Assembly (NCBI GenBank): GCA_032622095.1 | Contig: CP136066.1 | Span: 59,426,609 to 59,490,608, forward strand | DNA length: 64,000 nt | Direction: 5' to 3' | Origin: Siphonodentalium dalli | Lineage: Eukaryota > Mollusca > Scaphopoda > Gadilida > Siphonodentaliidae | Part shown: positions 1 to 10,854 of the stretch, piece by piece | Layout: each line of letters begins with the position of its first letter | How positions within the stretch are numbered: the stretch's first letter is position 1 | Notes under the pieces: generated by a model | Seen by the model: the letters and a program-made list of their open reading frames with translations, nothing else | The model's database searches: none | Told to the model about the DNA's origin: nothing | Translations under genes and position numbers: made by a program

Positions 1-387
1 GTGTCGTGGATTGTGCAATCTTATCTGGATTCTGGTCCACAAATCCAAAATGACATCAGAAACCGTGTCATGACGTCTTCATTTTTCGTTTTCATTAAGC
101 TAACCAAAGAAATTGGTCTATTGAAAATAATAGACCTAAATCACATGTGAATTCTTCTTAAGTTGTGAATTAGTTACTTTGATCTTCATCGCGATGCTTC
201 ATTCCCAATTCCGCATTTTTTGCAATCTCCACACTGTTGCTAACCGGAAGTCACGTGATAATTTCTCCAAAATACATACCCGCGATCTAAAACATCACTG
301 ATGGATATAGACCAAAATATATGACGTCATTCACATGCCTAAGGTATAAGCACCATTGGTGGTTGCTAATAAACGACGCACAATTAA
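1..387. other. Unassigned AT-rich sequence
   Basis: I see no open reading frame, RNA gene or clear repeat here. It ends at the left terminal inverted repeat of the next element. Confidence 0.5.
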
Positions 388-876
388 AGGCCCACCTAAT
401 TTTCGGACATCCCGATCACATTATATAAAATATATGTCATAGCATATACCATTTGAAAGAGGAAGCTCCCAAACATTGTATTAACAACTTATCCGGTGCA
501 ATAAACTGTGAACATGTTGTTTTTGTTGAGTCACCGACGTGCGTTTGTGCTTAGGTTTCTTCTGGATTGTGGTGCAAAGTGTATTATTTTCAAAGGAGGG
601 GGAATAACTCTATATCCGAAAGATAGAGTTATTCCCCTTCCATTGAAACTACATTTTTAGTTTGAATTATGTTTCATTCTGGGAGTCATACCGGGGGGAT
701 CTTTCTATGATTTCAGCTGTTTCTATTTCTCTATGGCCATCTTCTAAGACAATGACGTTTCAAATGGTGATGAATTATAGTATTTTAATCATATTTTATG
801 GTATAGATTGTTATTAAAACCGTATATGAAAGCACTATTAAAAAAATAATCGGTGACTCGAAAATTAAGTGGGCCT
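388..876. mobile_element. MITE-like element with AGGCCCAC termini
   Basis: The ends are an inverted repeat: AGGCCCACCTAATTTTCG at 388-405 and its complement, with one mismatch, at 859-876. The interior is AT-rich, has no coding capacity and holds a small perfect hairpin at 598-637 (GGGGAATAACTCTAT and its complement). Length and structure fit a non-autonomous DNA transposon. The flanks are TTAA on the left and CTAA on the right, so a target duplication is only suggestive. The superfamily is not identified. Confidence 0.55.
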
Positions 877-884
877 CTAAGTTG

Positions 885-997
885 AGTGTGGTCGTCGGGA
901 GGTTGAACCTAGAAAAAATAGTTATAAAGCTGGTTTTGGTCTCATTTTGTGTGGAAAAGTATCAGGAATAACATATCCAAAATCCGCCTTGGGGAAA
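885..997 (+). repeat. Left partner of a long imperfect inverted repeat
   Basis: This segment, which includes GGTTGAACCT, AGTTATAAAGCTGGTTTTGG and ATCCAAAATCCGCCTTGGGG, recurs in reverse complement at 7262-7378 with substitutions and small indels. The two partners bracket the decayed gene at 1309-6659, so they could be subterminal inverted repeats of a large transposon that carried it. The stretch at 998-1308 between this repeat and the gene has several AAGATGGCsGCC-like motifs and nothing else I recognise. Confidence 0.6.
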
Positions 998-3826
998 ATT
1001 CAGGATTGAAGATGGCGTCCAAGATGGCGGCCAACAATTATAAATATTCCCCAATCAGCATTAGTCCGTTGTGAGCTGGGGGTAATAAGATTGATCTCGA
1101 ACAAATGTCACCACGTTTGACAGAGGATTCCACGGGAGTAACACTGACCAAATAATCGTCACCGAGAGTCAAAAGATGGCCACCAAAACGGCCGCCAAAA
1201 TGACAGTTATTTCTTTTGTTTATTTTGTTGATCGAAATCGGCCAGTGATGACCAGAATAAGAAATGCTTCATGATTTCGGCACTTGTGTGTCAAATATAT
1301 CAATTTACTCAGACCTCGTCCTCGCAATCTCCTATCAGAACCTCTTCTGACTTCATGCAGCCCTCTCCACGACAATCTCCACAAGCGGTAGCACATTTCA
1401 GACCATGTTTGCGACATGTGCACACATTGGTATCACATGGTTTTTTATGACATCTTACACTTGCATCGTACAAACTTGAGCAATTCGTATGGGGCTGCAT
1501 TCTAGTCAGTCGTGACTGGGCAAGATCCGCACCACGACGTTCCCAACCCCATCTCTCAGCATTCAATAGGTCGTTATTCAGTGTTCTCCAAATCATCACC
1601 TGGAGATGAACTCTGAGACTGTGATAGTATGCCGCTCGTTCTGTTGGTGGGAGTTTTTGGGGCTCTAACGCAGTCTTGCTAGAAGACACCATATCCATAA
1701 ACTTCGTATACCAAAGTGAATTTAGTGAGTCTTCTTTCTTATCACTACACACTACAACGAAAAGCCGCATGCTGGCCTCTCCAATGTCTTTCTGATTAGC
1801 ACTATAGACTCATGCATGAGTGATGATATTTTAGCGAACTTCAGCAGACTCGTTCATTTTTCTGACGATACTTGTTTTCCCCATGTCCAAATGTTGCAGA
1901 GGTGGTGTCACAGCCTCCCCATGTATGTGCAAACAGGATATGGGAAGTTGTGAACTGTCCAGCCTTCGCACGATGTCACCGATTCGCAAAATGGCAGCAC
2001 TGCCTTTGTCAGATTTCCGAGCATCAGATTGGAAAAATATGTCGCCCATATTGGATTTCCAGTGATGGATCAAAAGAATAATCAGATCTGTATCGTCCGC
2101 GATAGCTCTTACGTTTCTTCCATGTGATGCAAACTCTATGGCATGAGAAACTATCAGAGTAGCCGCGTCACCACTGCCGTTATGAACTGCATAAGCATCC
2201 GATAAGCAAGTTGATGAACTGACGTTTGTTTCTCTCATTTGAGAGGTAAATTTGCTGGTTATTGTGGCTCTCTGTTGTTTCAGTGACCCGAACTTCGGCA
2301 CATGTTTTGCCAGATCGCCGACTCGTGCACATCAAACCAGGTTTGCAAACTAACCATATAATCGAAATCACGCTTTCGCCTAGATTCTCCCATTTCAATG
2401 TGCTGCTCACTGGTACCATGTCGCATTTTGGTCAACTCGGTCATTGCATCGTATATCTCTGTATCTACTGAGTATCCACTGCAAACGTACCGTTTCTGTC
2501 AGTCATCTACCTCGAGTTAAACCCCCTCGACGCTTGATAGATCTCATCAGTACTTGTTCAATAATAAGATCGGTTGATAACTCCGCCCAGAATCTGCTAC
2601 TTCTACGGGTTACACGGAAGCCATGTTCCGCAAAAACAATGATGTACCCAAGGGTGCTTCACTGGTAATTCTAGCATCAGTTGGAGACATAGTCGCAGCT
2701 CTTTGCGAAATTTATATGACCAGTGGCTGCGAAGAGGTTCAGCATCTTCCCCACTGTTACAATATGCAGGTTCCAATCCACTGTTCGCTCAACACGGATA
2801 AAGTTCTTTAGGGTTTGAAAATAATCCATATTCTGCACCCACAAATTTGCTGTGAATGATTCTTTGACAAACAGTGATTTATAACTATTGATACATTGCT
2901 CGAGCTTCAACAATTCAGTTGAGTCCGCAGCCGCTGATATAGGAACAACTCAAATTTCAATCTCTTCACATTTTTCGTATTCCGTCCATTTCACTCTGGT
3001 GCATTTTGCCCATCGTGTTTTCACCAACAACGTGAACATCAGCCTGTTGCACGTGTGAGGCTTCTATGCCATCTTGTTCCCGTATCGATCCATTGTCCGC
3101 ATAACTGCCGTCCTTCTAAACTGGAACAACTTCAGCTGTCAACTTATTGAAAAGCGCAGCCACAACTAGGTAGTGACCACGCAATGCCCTCGACACTGCC
3201 TTTCCATATATCATATGAGTCACTGTGTTTTGACCGTAAACTTTCTCCAAAGCTTCTTCAAGCCCCGACCCCATCATCATCGAACCGATACTCCCCATGA
3301 AGCTCATTACAGAGTGAAATCCTCCGAGCCTACACACTATGTCCATCGACTTAGAACTTATTATGTTTACAGCCTTGAACTACAACGGCTGGTCGAAAGT
3401 GATATATGGCGTCTGGATGTTCAATCTACGTGCCTGTTCCTCAACATAAATGAGTGTAGAATAAATGCAATCGTCATCTGACGGATTCAGATCGATGATG
3501 GGAAGGAATAAAACACAAGACTTCATGTTCAGTGCTGATTGATTCATGGGTGCAGATATTGCAACCATCCCCATTCCATGGAATGCCCCCCTGCCATCCA
3601 GAGTTGCTATGTTGTGGTCGACATTATCGGCCACCCACTGAACGAAGGCACCTGGTGAATAGTCAGTTAGTATTTGACTGGGCGTTTCGGTCTGAATGAC
3701 GGGTTGCTTGTACCTCTCAGCTTCATCGTGGGTGACAGAGAATCCCAACCGGGATAACTCGTTCACTAGCCATTTGGAACCAAACACATGGACCATTTCT
3801 ACGCCAAGTCTAAACAGCGTTGGTGT

Positions 3827-4292
3827 TATAGGAATCAGGGAGCTAAATGTGTTCTAGAGTCGGGGAGCGAGTACACCGTGGAATGCTAAAGGTGAAGGTA
3901 ACTGAAGAATGACCTTCACCTGATACATGCGACACGTTATTAAAGGATGATATCGCGTTTATTTGATTTGTACATAATATCTAAATAATTTAAACTGGTG
4001 AATGAATGGGGGAATGGATTTTTGTGAGCAGGAAATTTATTTAACTAGCTGCTGTAGTTCTGGGTTTTTCCATATCAAATTTGGCTGTGAGATAGCCCTG
4101 TCATAGACTTGGGGATTTATTTTAAAAAGTAAACACATGACCTATGATTTTTCTTGCATTTTCGTGACCAACTGGTGTCAATCTAGCTGGTTAAACATCA
4201 CTGGTATGGCATGCAGGCTTCAATTCAGTGAATTTGGCCGAAACGTTAACACTGTCGCCTATGGGAAACCATTTAGTTCAGTGATTCCTATA
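3827..4292 (+). repeat. 466-bp MITE unit, copy 1
   Basis: It is bounded by TATAGGAATCA and TGATTCCTATA (11-bp perfect terminal inverted repeats). A short internal hairpin lies at about 3891-3920 (GTGAAGGT...ACCTTCAC). It differs from copy 2 at roughly a dozen positions that I could see. Confidence 0.8.
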
Positions 4293-5189
4293 AGAAAAAT
4301 TTGAATTTTACGAAATTTCACGTCTCGCCATGATAAGTTGTTAATTCCATATTTTCCTATTTTCAAATGATAATGACCACATGTTGGACATATTTAAAGA
4401 AGAAACCCATGGATTCGCATGTAGATAGTAAAGAAAGTGATAAATCTGGAAAGTTTGCATGGACATCAGGTACCATTAGGGGGTCAGAGGGTCTAAAGCC
4501 CCTCTCCCAACAATTTTGAGGAGTGTTAGCCCCCCCCCCCCTTTGGGAAAAGGTGACAGTTGACCCAATTAAGCTTTTTCGGCACCCAGTAGTCTTATCG
4601 GGGACCGTAGCCCCACCCCAAGTCGGGGAGGGGGGGGGGGGGGGTGATGGCATCACCACTAGAGTTACTGTCGTGCAAAATTGCCATGGCAGGTTTGTTA
4701 AACAGACAGTATGCCTTGCCATCTGGTAAAATTTCATGCCTGAGGCTGTGTCTGATGTTGTATCATTATTTTTTAGATATTTAAATTGACTTATGGTTGC
4801 TTTATATTGCTATTAAAGTATTTTTTATTTTTATTTTCTGTTAATTTTGGTAAATGTTTATTATAAATTGCCAAATTCTGCATGAAAAGTGTTTAAAATT
4901 GGACAAGATATCCCTCTCAAAATGTATATTAACATTTCCTCTTCAATTTAGTAATATTGTGGTACGTAAGGGCATACTTCAGTTATAAGAGATGCATCAG
5001 CTAGTAAAATTGAAAAAATAATCTTAATTTTTTGGCTTTATTTTGAGGATTGACACTAATTTTCAGGATGCCTCATATTGAAAAAATAAACCGCTACTGC
5101 TCGATATAATCCATTTTTGATTTCAGTACGGTCTATATTTTGATAAAAATTCTATAAGAAACGCTGTGTTTCACACATATACATATATA
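4293..5189. other. Spacer between the two MITE units, with opposed C and G runs
   Basis: It is AT-rich and non-coding. It holds a run of 12 C at 4530-4541 and a run of 15 G at 4630-4644, about 90 bp apart, which could pair with each other or form G-quadruplexes. Open frames across it are short and composed of low-complexity residues. Its origin is unknown: carried sequence, or the interior of a larger element. Confidence 0.6.
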
Positions 5190-5655
5190 TATAGGAATCA
5201 GGGAGCTAAATATGTTCTAGAGTCGGGGAGCGAGTACACCGTGGAATGCTAAAGGTGAAGGTAACTGAAGAATGACCTTCACCTGATACATGCGACACGT
5301 TATTACAGGATGATATCGCGTTTATTTGATTTGTACATAATATCTAAATAATTTAAACTGGTGAATGAATGGGGGAATAGTTTTTTGTGAGCGGGAAATT
5401 TATTTAACTAGCTGCTGTAGTTCTGGGTTTTTCCAGATCAAATTTAGCTGTGAGATAGCCCTGTCGTAGACTTGGGGATTTATTTTAAAAAGTAAACACA
5501 TGACCTATTATTTTTCTTGCATTTTCGTGACCAACTGGTGTCAATCTAGCTGCGTAAACATCACTGGTATGGCCTGCAGGCTTCAATTCAGTGAATTTGG
5601 CCGAAACGTTAACACTGTCGCCTATGGGAAACCATTTAGTTCAGTGATTCCTATA
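5190..5655 (+). repeat. 466-bp MITE unit, copy 2
   Basis: It has the same termini and orientation as the unit at 3827-4292. Its right end abuts the interrupted gene at TATAACCGG. Confidence 0.8.
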
Positions 5656-6659
5656 ACCGGACGTGGACGCGCGCCCTGCACAATGGAATGGCAGATGCTA
5701 TTCTGCTTGACATCGGACGGAATTAAAATCTTTAGTAGGCTTTGCAGGTGACTCGGGGTCAAATTTCGCCCCCGACTAATACTAGATATAGCGTCACTGG
5801 ATTGGTACGTTTCGCGACTGTAATCGGCCTCCCTTATGTGTGCTTTTATTATTCTTGCTGCAGTCAAGACAATCCTGTTTGCTTCGGCATCTAAATACTG
5901 TTTTTATCAGCCTACCACTTTTCATTTATAATTAATTTGGCCATATTTCGAAAACAAACGACATCCTTCCGTCCCTTAACCTCAGCAAAGAAAATGAATT
6001 CTACATTGCATTCCTCTAAGTTACCTTTCAAACTTTAAATAGTATTAACCACTGACTCGCCTGCGAATTCAACCATTCTGGAATGTAACTCACTAACAGT
6101 GTATAATTCAGCACCAGCTTCTGTCTCGAGCCAAGTACAAATCTTTTCGAACCAATGTTGCATACCCTGATCTGAACTTCAACCTACTTTTCCTTTCTCT
6201 GGTTGATTCACATCCTTGCCTTAGCATTGTAAGATATTGTCCCTGAAAGGGATGGTCTCTACTTTGCTCATCGGTGTGGGTCTACCTGGGTGTCTAACGT
6301 CAGCGCCAGTAGGAACTCCACATATTAAGCAGTCTTCTGCTATATTGATTGGCGTTGCACCAGATCGTAGTCTTTTCGCTTCTGAAACCACCAAATTCTC
6401 TTATGGCTTTCGTTTTGTGTCGGTAAAATCTCTCCGGCAACTTGCATGCACCATCACCTTGTCGACAGGCGTCAGCTGGCAGCGCTCGGTGAGGTATTGT
6501 TTCAACTTATGTCGCCCCGTTGTGCACAAAACCTTATGAGAGTCACAATACCTTTTACCCCACCTTTACCGGTGGATCATTAACAAAACCAAAAGCACAT
6601 ATGACACAGAGGTCTTCAGTTGGGTCAAGCTCCTCGCCGACGGGACTATTGTCAGCCAT

Positions 6660-7261
6660 TATCAACAATGAGAAAAGAAATAGAGCGATAATACATATGC
6701 AATAATGAAACAGAAGACGAGAACAATGAATGAAGCAATAATCAAATTAAACAAAACAACCCACGTGAGCACAAATCTCCTGCGTACGTTGTCGCCGTTA
6801 GGTTTCAACAGGAAACGTGTGTGTCCGACTCCTAAAAAAGCTACTTTTACTAATTTCACAATTAGAGATATAAAATCGAAGTGATAAATGATAAATAACT
6901 GAAAAATGTGACTTGTGGCTTGCACAACTGCAGTGAAGTGCGTTATGACGTTCTATTATAACGCTCTTTATTACTGGAGGGCACACATGGCTTATTGTGG
7001 TGCTGTCCTCCAACGCTCGTAAAACGCTCTTTATGTGTGGTGCGCACGCATGCATTCTACTCAACGCTCTTTATTAGTGGGGCACATATGGCTTACACTG
7101 TAGTGGCTCATGCTATCGTATCATATGACAATTATCAATGCGAACTTGTCACGCATAAGTGGTTTACGAGCTAACACAAGTAAACTGTTTGTATTTATCT
7201 GCAATTCGAAATGTTGTGGCATAATGACGAAACGCCCTGTATTCAAATAACTATAAAAATA
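6660..7261. other. Non-coding flank with a degenerate AACGCTCTTTAT repeat
   Basis: No gene is seen. Between about 6950 and 7095 the motif AACGCTCTTTAT followed by a GGGCACACATGGCTTA-like segment occurs three times in degenerate form. The same 12-mer also appears near 32790. Confidence 0.45.
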
Positions 7262-7378
7262 ATTCCCCAAAGCGGATTTTGGATATATAATGTCCAAACA
7301 TTCCCGGTCAAGATGACACCAAAACTGGCTTTATAACAGTTTTGTATAGGTTCACCCTCCAAAATCACCCCAACGACT
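7262..7378 (-). repeat. Right partner of the long imperfect inverted repeat
   Basis: This is the reverse-complement relative of 885-997. Shared blocks include TTCCCCAAAGCGGATTTTGG, AAAACTGGCTTTATAAC and GGTTCACCCTCC. It lies about 600 bp beyond the start of the decayed gene. Confidence 0.6.
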
Positions 7379-7629
7379 ACACTTATAAGTTTCATAGTAC
7401 GTGGACCAGACGAGTAGGTCACTGGCCTTGTTATAGTGTCGAAACCCCTTTACGCCGTGGGTTTCAGCGTTTTTCCATTCCACAGACATAATGGCTTAAA
7501 ATCAGGGACATGATAGAGACGCAAGAGTGAGGTATTTTCAGTAACAAGCGTATAATAACTTAAGGCACACACAACATGTTTCTGATCTCAGTGAATGTAT
7601 AACATATAACAGAGTTGTTGTTTTCCTCG

Positions 7630-7755
7630 TGTCGTGAATCGGCTGATCTTCCCATCTGATAGACTGATACATATATCGTGAATAGGCAGATCCTCCCCTC
7701 TGATACATGTGCGGGGAATCAGCTGATTCTCCTCGCTGAGTCATATGTGGTGAAT
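7630..7755. repeat. Short degenerate tandem repeat
   Basis: About three and a half units of 40-50 bp. Each starts GTGAATCrGCTGAT or a variant and continues TCyyCCCTCTGATACAT. The open frame across it (7538-7744, minus) simply reflects the periodicity. The rest of 7379-8400 holds C runs near 7980 and 8041 and no gene. Confidence 0.5.
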
Positions 7756-8397
7756 CTGCCTCTCACGTTGATTATCGTTGAATCAGCTCTGTCTAAGAGT
7801 TGTTATCTGTGACACTGTTCTTTGGACTTTTCTGTTCTCGGCTGCGTGTAAGGCGTGTACATGCATGTGCGTCTAAGATACCTGTAAATACGTATTCATG
7901 CTTTCAAAGAAAATCCGCCTGACATTACACAGTAATGGCATTTAGGCAGGGACAATGGGGTGCCCACCATGAAACAGCCCCCCCCCACGATTGCCCTGAA
8001 TCCGACAAGACTCCCAGGACCGCATAATTCCATTTGCACCCCCCCCCCACGGAATGACACACGCGGTTTATAAATTTAAATTTGGTCTATTTTTTTAAAT
8101 TTCCATTTTGGCGTAGCAAAATACGGGCCATAATTTTTGGTGAAAATTGGCGTCGAAACCCAAATTTTAACTTACTGAAGTTATCACCCGGAAACGAAAA
8201 TTTAATGCCAATTCCAACAAAAAGGACCAAAACTCTGGTGTAAATTGGCAGGCGAAACCCGAATTCGAACTTTACCTGAATGTTATGCTAGTAAACCCAC
8301 ATACCACATTTCATTCCATTTAGTTGAGACTATCAAAAGTTATCACCCTGAAACCAAAAGCGAACCGTACGACGGACAGACGGGCGGACGGACGTAC

Positions 8398-8960
8398 CAA
8401 CATGTGTGATGATCAGCTTATTGTCCCCCGAAAACAAAAATTCGGGGACTATTAAAATAGCCGGTGTCCGTCTGTCCGTGCGTCAGTCCGTCCGTCCGTC
8501 CGTCCGTCCGTCCGGAAATGGTTTCCGGATGATAACTTTAGTTTCGGTTATTAGATCAAAAGCAAATTTCATAGGTGAATTTATCAGACCAAAATACAGG
8601 TCAAGTTCGAATATGGGTTTGCTCCGCCCAGTTTTGCGAGAGTTATGGCCCTTTTTTTACTTAGAATCTTGTAATTAATTTTTCTGGTTTCCGGATGATA
8701 ACTTCAGTTTGTGTGATCATATCTGAACCAAATTTGGTATGTAAGTTTATCAGCCATATATACAGGTCAAGTTCGAATAGAGTTATGACCCTTTTACGAC
8801 TTAGAATCCTGTCAATTTCTGGTTTCCGGATGATAACTTTAGTTTGTGTGATCATATCTGAATCAAATTTGGTATATGAGTTTATCAGCTCGAAATACAG
8901 ATCAAGTTCGAATATGGGTACGATCCACCCATTTTGTTCTGAAATTTAGTATCGGATTTA
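8398..8960 (+). repeat. Dispersed repeat with GTCC array and GTTTCCGGATGATAACTT tandem units
   Basis: A short inverted sequence around GTCCCCGAA/TTCGGGGAC leads into a (GTCC)n array at about 8467-8514. Three tandem units of roughly 130-170 bp follow, each starting GGTTTCCGGATGATAACTT (about 8519, 8688 and 8821) and continuing with CAAATTTGGTAT and CAGGTCAAGTTCGAAT. I recognise this arrangement as a common dispersed repeat of mollusc genomes. The overlapping frames on both strands are translations of the repeat, not genes. Nothing further is seen between 8960 and 9217. Confidence 0.65.
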
Positions 8961-9217
8961 GGGTCCTTGTTATTTTTTTCTTCAGAAAAGCTGATGCCCC
9001 TAATGAAGCCACTTTTTCGGGCGACACTGTGGCCGGACGACCTTTTATTATCAGTTATAACCTATGAGTTTCTTAACGAAATACTAACATTTGATACTTA
9101 TGAGCTATGAGCTAAATTTGACTTAGTATTTTCATATCATTTTAATTATGTCTAAGCCTATAGAACTTGGACAATTTCCCTCATAAATCATCAGACAAAA
9201 GGTCCATAAGGTGGACA

Positions 9218-9405
9218 TACAGTAATGCCCTAAATAATCGACTCCTTAACCATCGCAGAATTATGGGTAACTTTTCAGGATTTAGTCGGAAATATGGCTT
9301 GTTGCCATTCATCGGAAAGCTCTCAGTGAGAGCTTTCATATGAATGGCAACACGCCATATTTCCGACTAAATCCTGAAAAGTCGATTATTTAGGGCATAA
9401 CTGTA
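9218..9405. mobile_element. Palindromic MITE, TACAGTAATGCCC ends, copy 1
   Basis: A near-perfect palindrome from TACAGTAATGCCCTAAATAA to its complement, with ATATGGCTTGTTGCCATTC arms inside. TA followed by CAGT is the usual boundary of Tc1/mariner-type elements. The right arm lacks about 30 bp that the other copy (37754-37960) retains. Confidence 0.75.
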
Positions 9406-10854
9406 TATTGCATCCATCCTATAGGGAGTTAGTTCTCATATGATATATTATTTGCTCACGAGGAGTGCCTGTGCAAAATATTTATTTGGAACAATGTGCT
9501 GAGCTCATAAATCTGAAAGAGCACACAATGATGGGATGTATACCAAATAGATGAGCGGTCTTGGCCCCAACGGGGCTTATTTTTCGAGTTTAATTTTTTT
9601 CTTTACACACGGAAAAATTATACATCATATGAAAGTAGAAGATGTAGGCTTCATGTTCCGCCCTGCTGTAAAATGTGAAAGTGGTGCCGTTGCCATGGAA
9701 ACAGAATGTAAACAATGTAGACACAGTTTGATATTAAACCATTTCCGCAAATGGTAAAAACTAATTTAAGCCCATTCTAGGACAGGAACAGACGTTGAAG
9801 ATCATTTATTGACGATTTGTCCACTATAACTATGTTCCAACGATTCCAGTATTAAATAGGATGCACATATAGGTTATACGGGTCTTTATTGCCATTTTGG
9901 GGTGAAAAATGGTGATTTTTGCAAAAAATGCGATAATTTTGGAATTGAAACATTTATTGAATACTACACTGGTTACAGTAATAATTTATGCATTATTATG
10001 ATGGCATCATACGTGTACTTAAAATTAATTTGGATAAAACTGCCGAAAAGGCCCAATACCAAGAGAAATACCTGTTACCATGGAAACGATATTTAAAAAT
10101 ACAAAAAATGCCGTTATTGGAAAGAAATGAAGACCTATAACCCTTGCGACACAATATAACTTTTTGAAATTTGTTTTTTATGACATGCACTTTTAATCCG
10201 GACTTCTGTGTTGGGTAATTGATGCGGTTTATTCATCTGTTGTCATGGAAACGGACCAAATTTCGCCAAATAATGATGTTTTTTTCCCTATAGAGCTGAC
10301 ATTTAAAGCATGTAATTTTATGAAGCAAAGCGTATTATGACAACCCGTTATAGATGTCTCAAAATCTTACTATTTCCCAATTATCCCAGTAGTAGCTAGG
10401 ATTCACATATAGGATATGAAGGTTTTATTGCCATTTTGGGGTAAAAACTGTTAATTTTTGCAAAAAAATGCGATAATTTTGGAATTGAAACATTTATTTG
10501 ATACTACATTGGTTACAGTAATAATTTATACATATTATGATGGCTTCTTACGTGTGCTTCAATCTAGTTTTGATAAAACTGCAGAAAAAGCCCAATACCC
10601 TGAGAAATACCTATCACCATGGAAACGATATTAAAAAATACACAAAATTTCATTATTGGAAAGAAATGAAGTTCTGTTCTTGCTCAGAATAACGGCATAA
10701 CAAGTTCCTGGAATATATCACATCCGAACCCCCTTGGGTCAAATGTGAACCTGCATGATTAAAATGGGTCAGGCAGTGTGATAATAGTGAGGATTGCTAT
10801 GCAAATGCGGTGATATGGTGCGCCATAGCTGCATTATGTCAAGCTCAGGCAATA

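Larger units (their letters stand above)
3827..5655. mobile_element. Composite insertion: two direct MITE copies flanking a 0.9-kb spacer, with TATA target duplication
   Basis: Two near-identical 466-bp units (3827-4292 and 5190-5655) lie in the same orientation around 4293-5189. Each unit starts TATAGGAATCA and ends TGATTCCTATA. The outer flanks are GGTGT-TATA and TATA-ACCGG. Collapsing them to one TATA makes the interrupted minus-strand gene continuous in frame (ARPRPVI then TPTLFRLGVE), so the whole 1.8 kb behaves as one insertion. The direct long repeats resemble LTRs, but they lack TG...CA ends and carry inverted termini, so a composite of two MITEs is the better reading. No coding capacity is seen. 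Confidence 0.75.
1309..6659 (-). pseudogene. Decayed member of an uncharacterised multi-copy invertebrate protein family (ADDTD motif, Cys-rich tail)
   Basis: Read 6659 to 1309, the fragments follow one order. An ATG at 6659 starts a Cys-rich N-terminus (DLCVICAFGF), followed by VHASCRRDFTDTKRK (about 6420-6455) and a second Cys motif (DCLICGVP...RHPGR, about 6275-6345). Next come RNLTPSHL and ARPRPVI (5867-5656), then, after an insertion, VQWVADNVDHN and HGMGMVA (3796-3380), CRLGGFH (3346-3116), FIRVERTVDW and AATGHINFA (2913-2677), FWAELSTDLIIEQVLMRS (about 2600-2540) and RAIADDTDLIILLIHH (2301-1831). The last part is LPPTERAAYYHSLRVHLQVM plus a CxCRKxGLKCxxACGxC tail (1770-1309). I recognise this order from multi-copy uncharacterised genes of cnidarians, molluscs and arthropods, and their function is unknown to me. 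The ADDTD block may be PIN/FEN-like, which is only a guess. Lesions include TAG replacing an expected Trp near 3404, stops near 1834 and 1816, several frameshifts, and a 1.83-kb insertion. It is not functional. Confidence 0.8.

Noticed and set aside
3827-5655. LTR retrotransposon or TRIM with 466-bp LTRs
   Set aside because: The direct repeats begin GGAATCA and end TGATTCC after the TATA duplication rather than TG...CA. Each has its own inverted termini, and I found no primer-binding site or polypurine tract.
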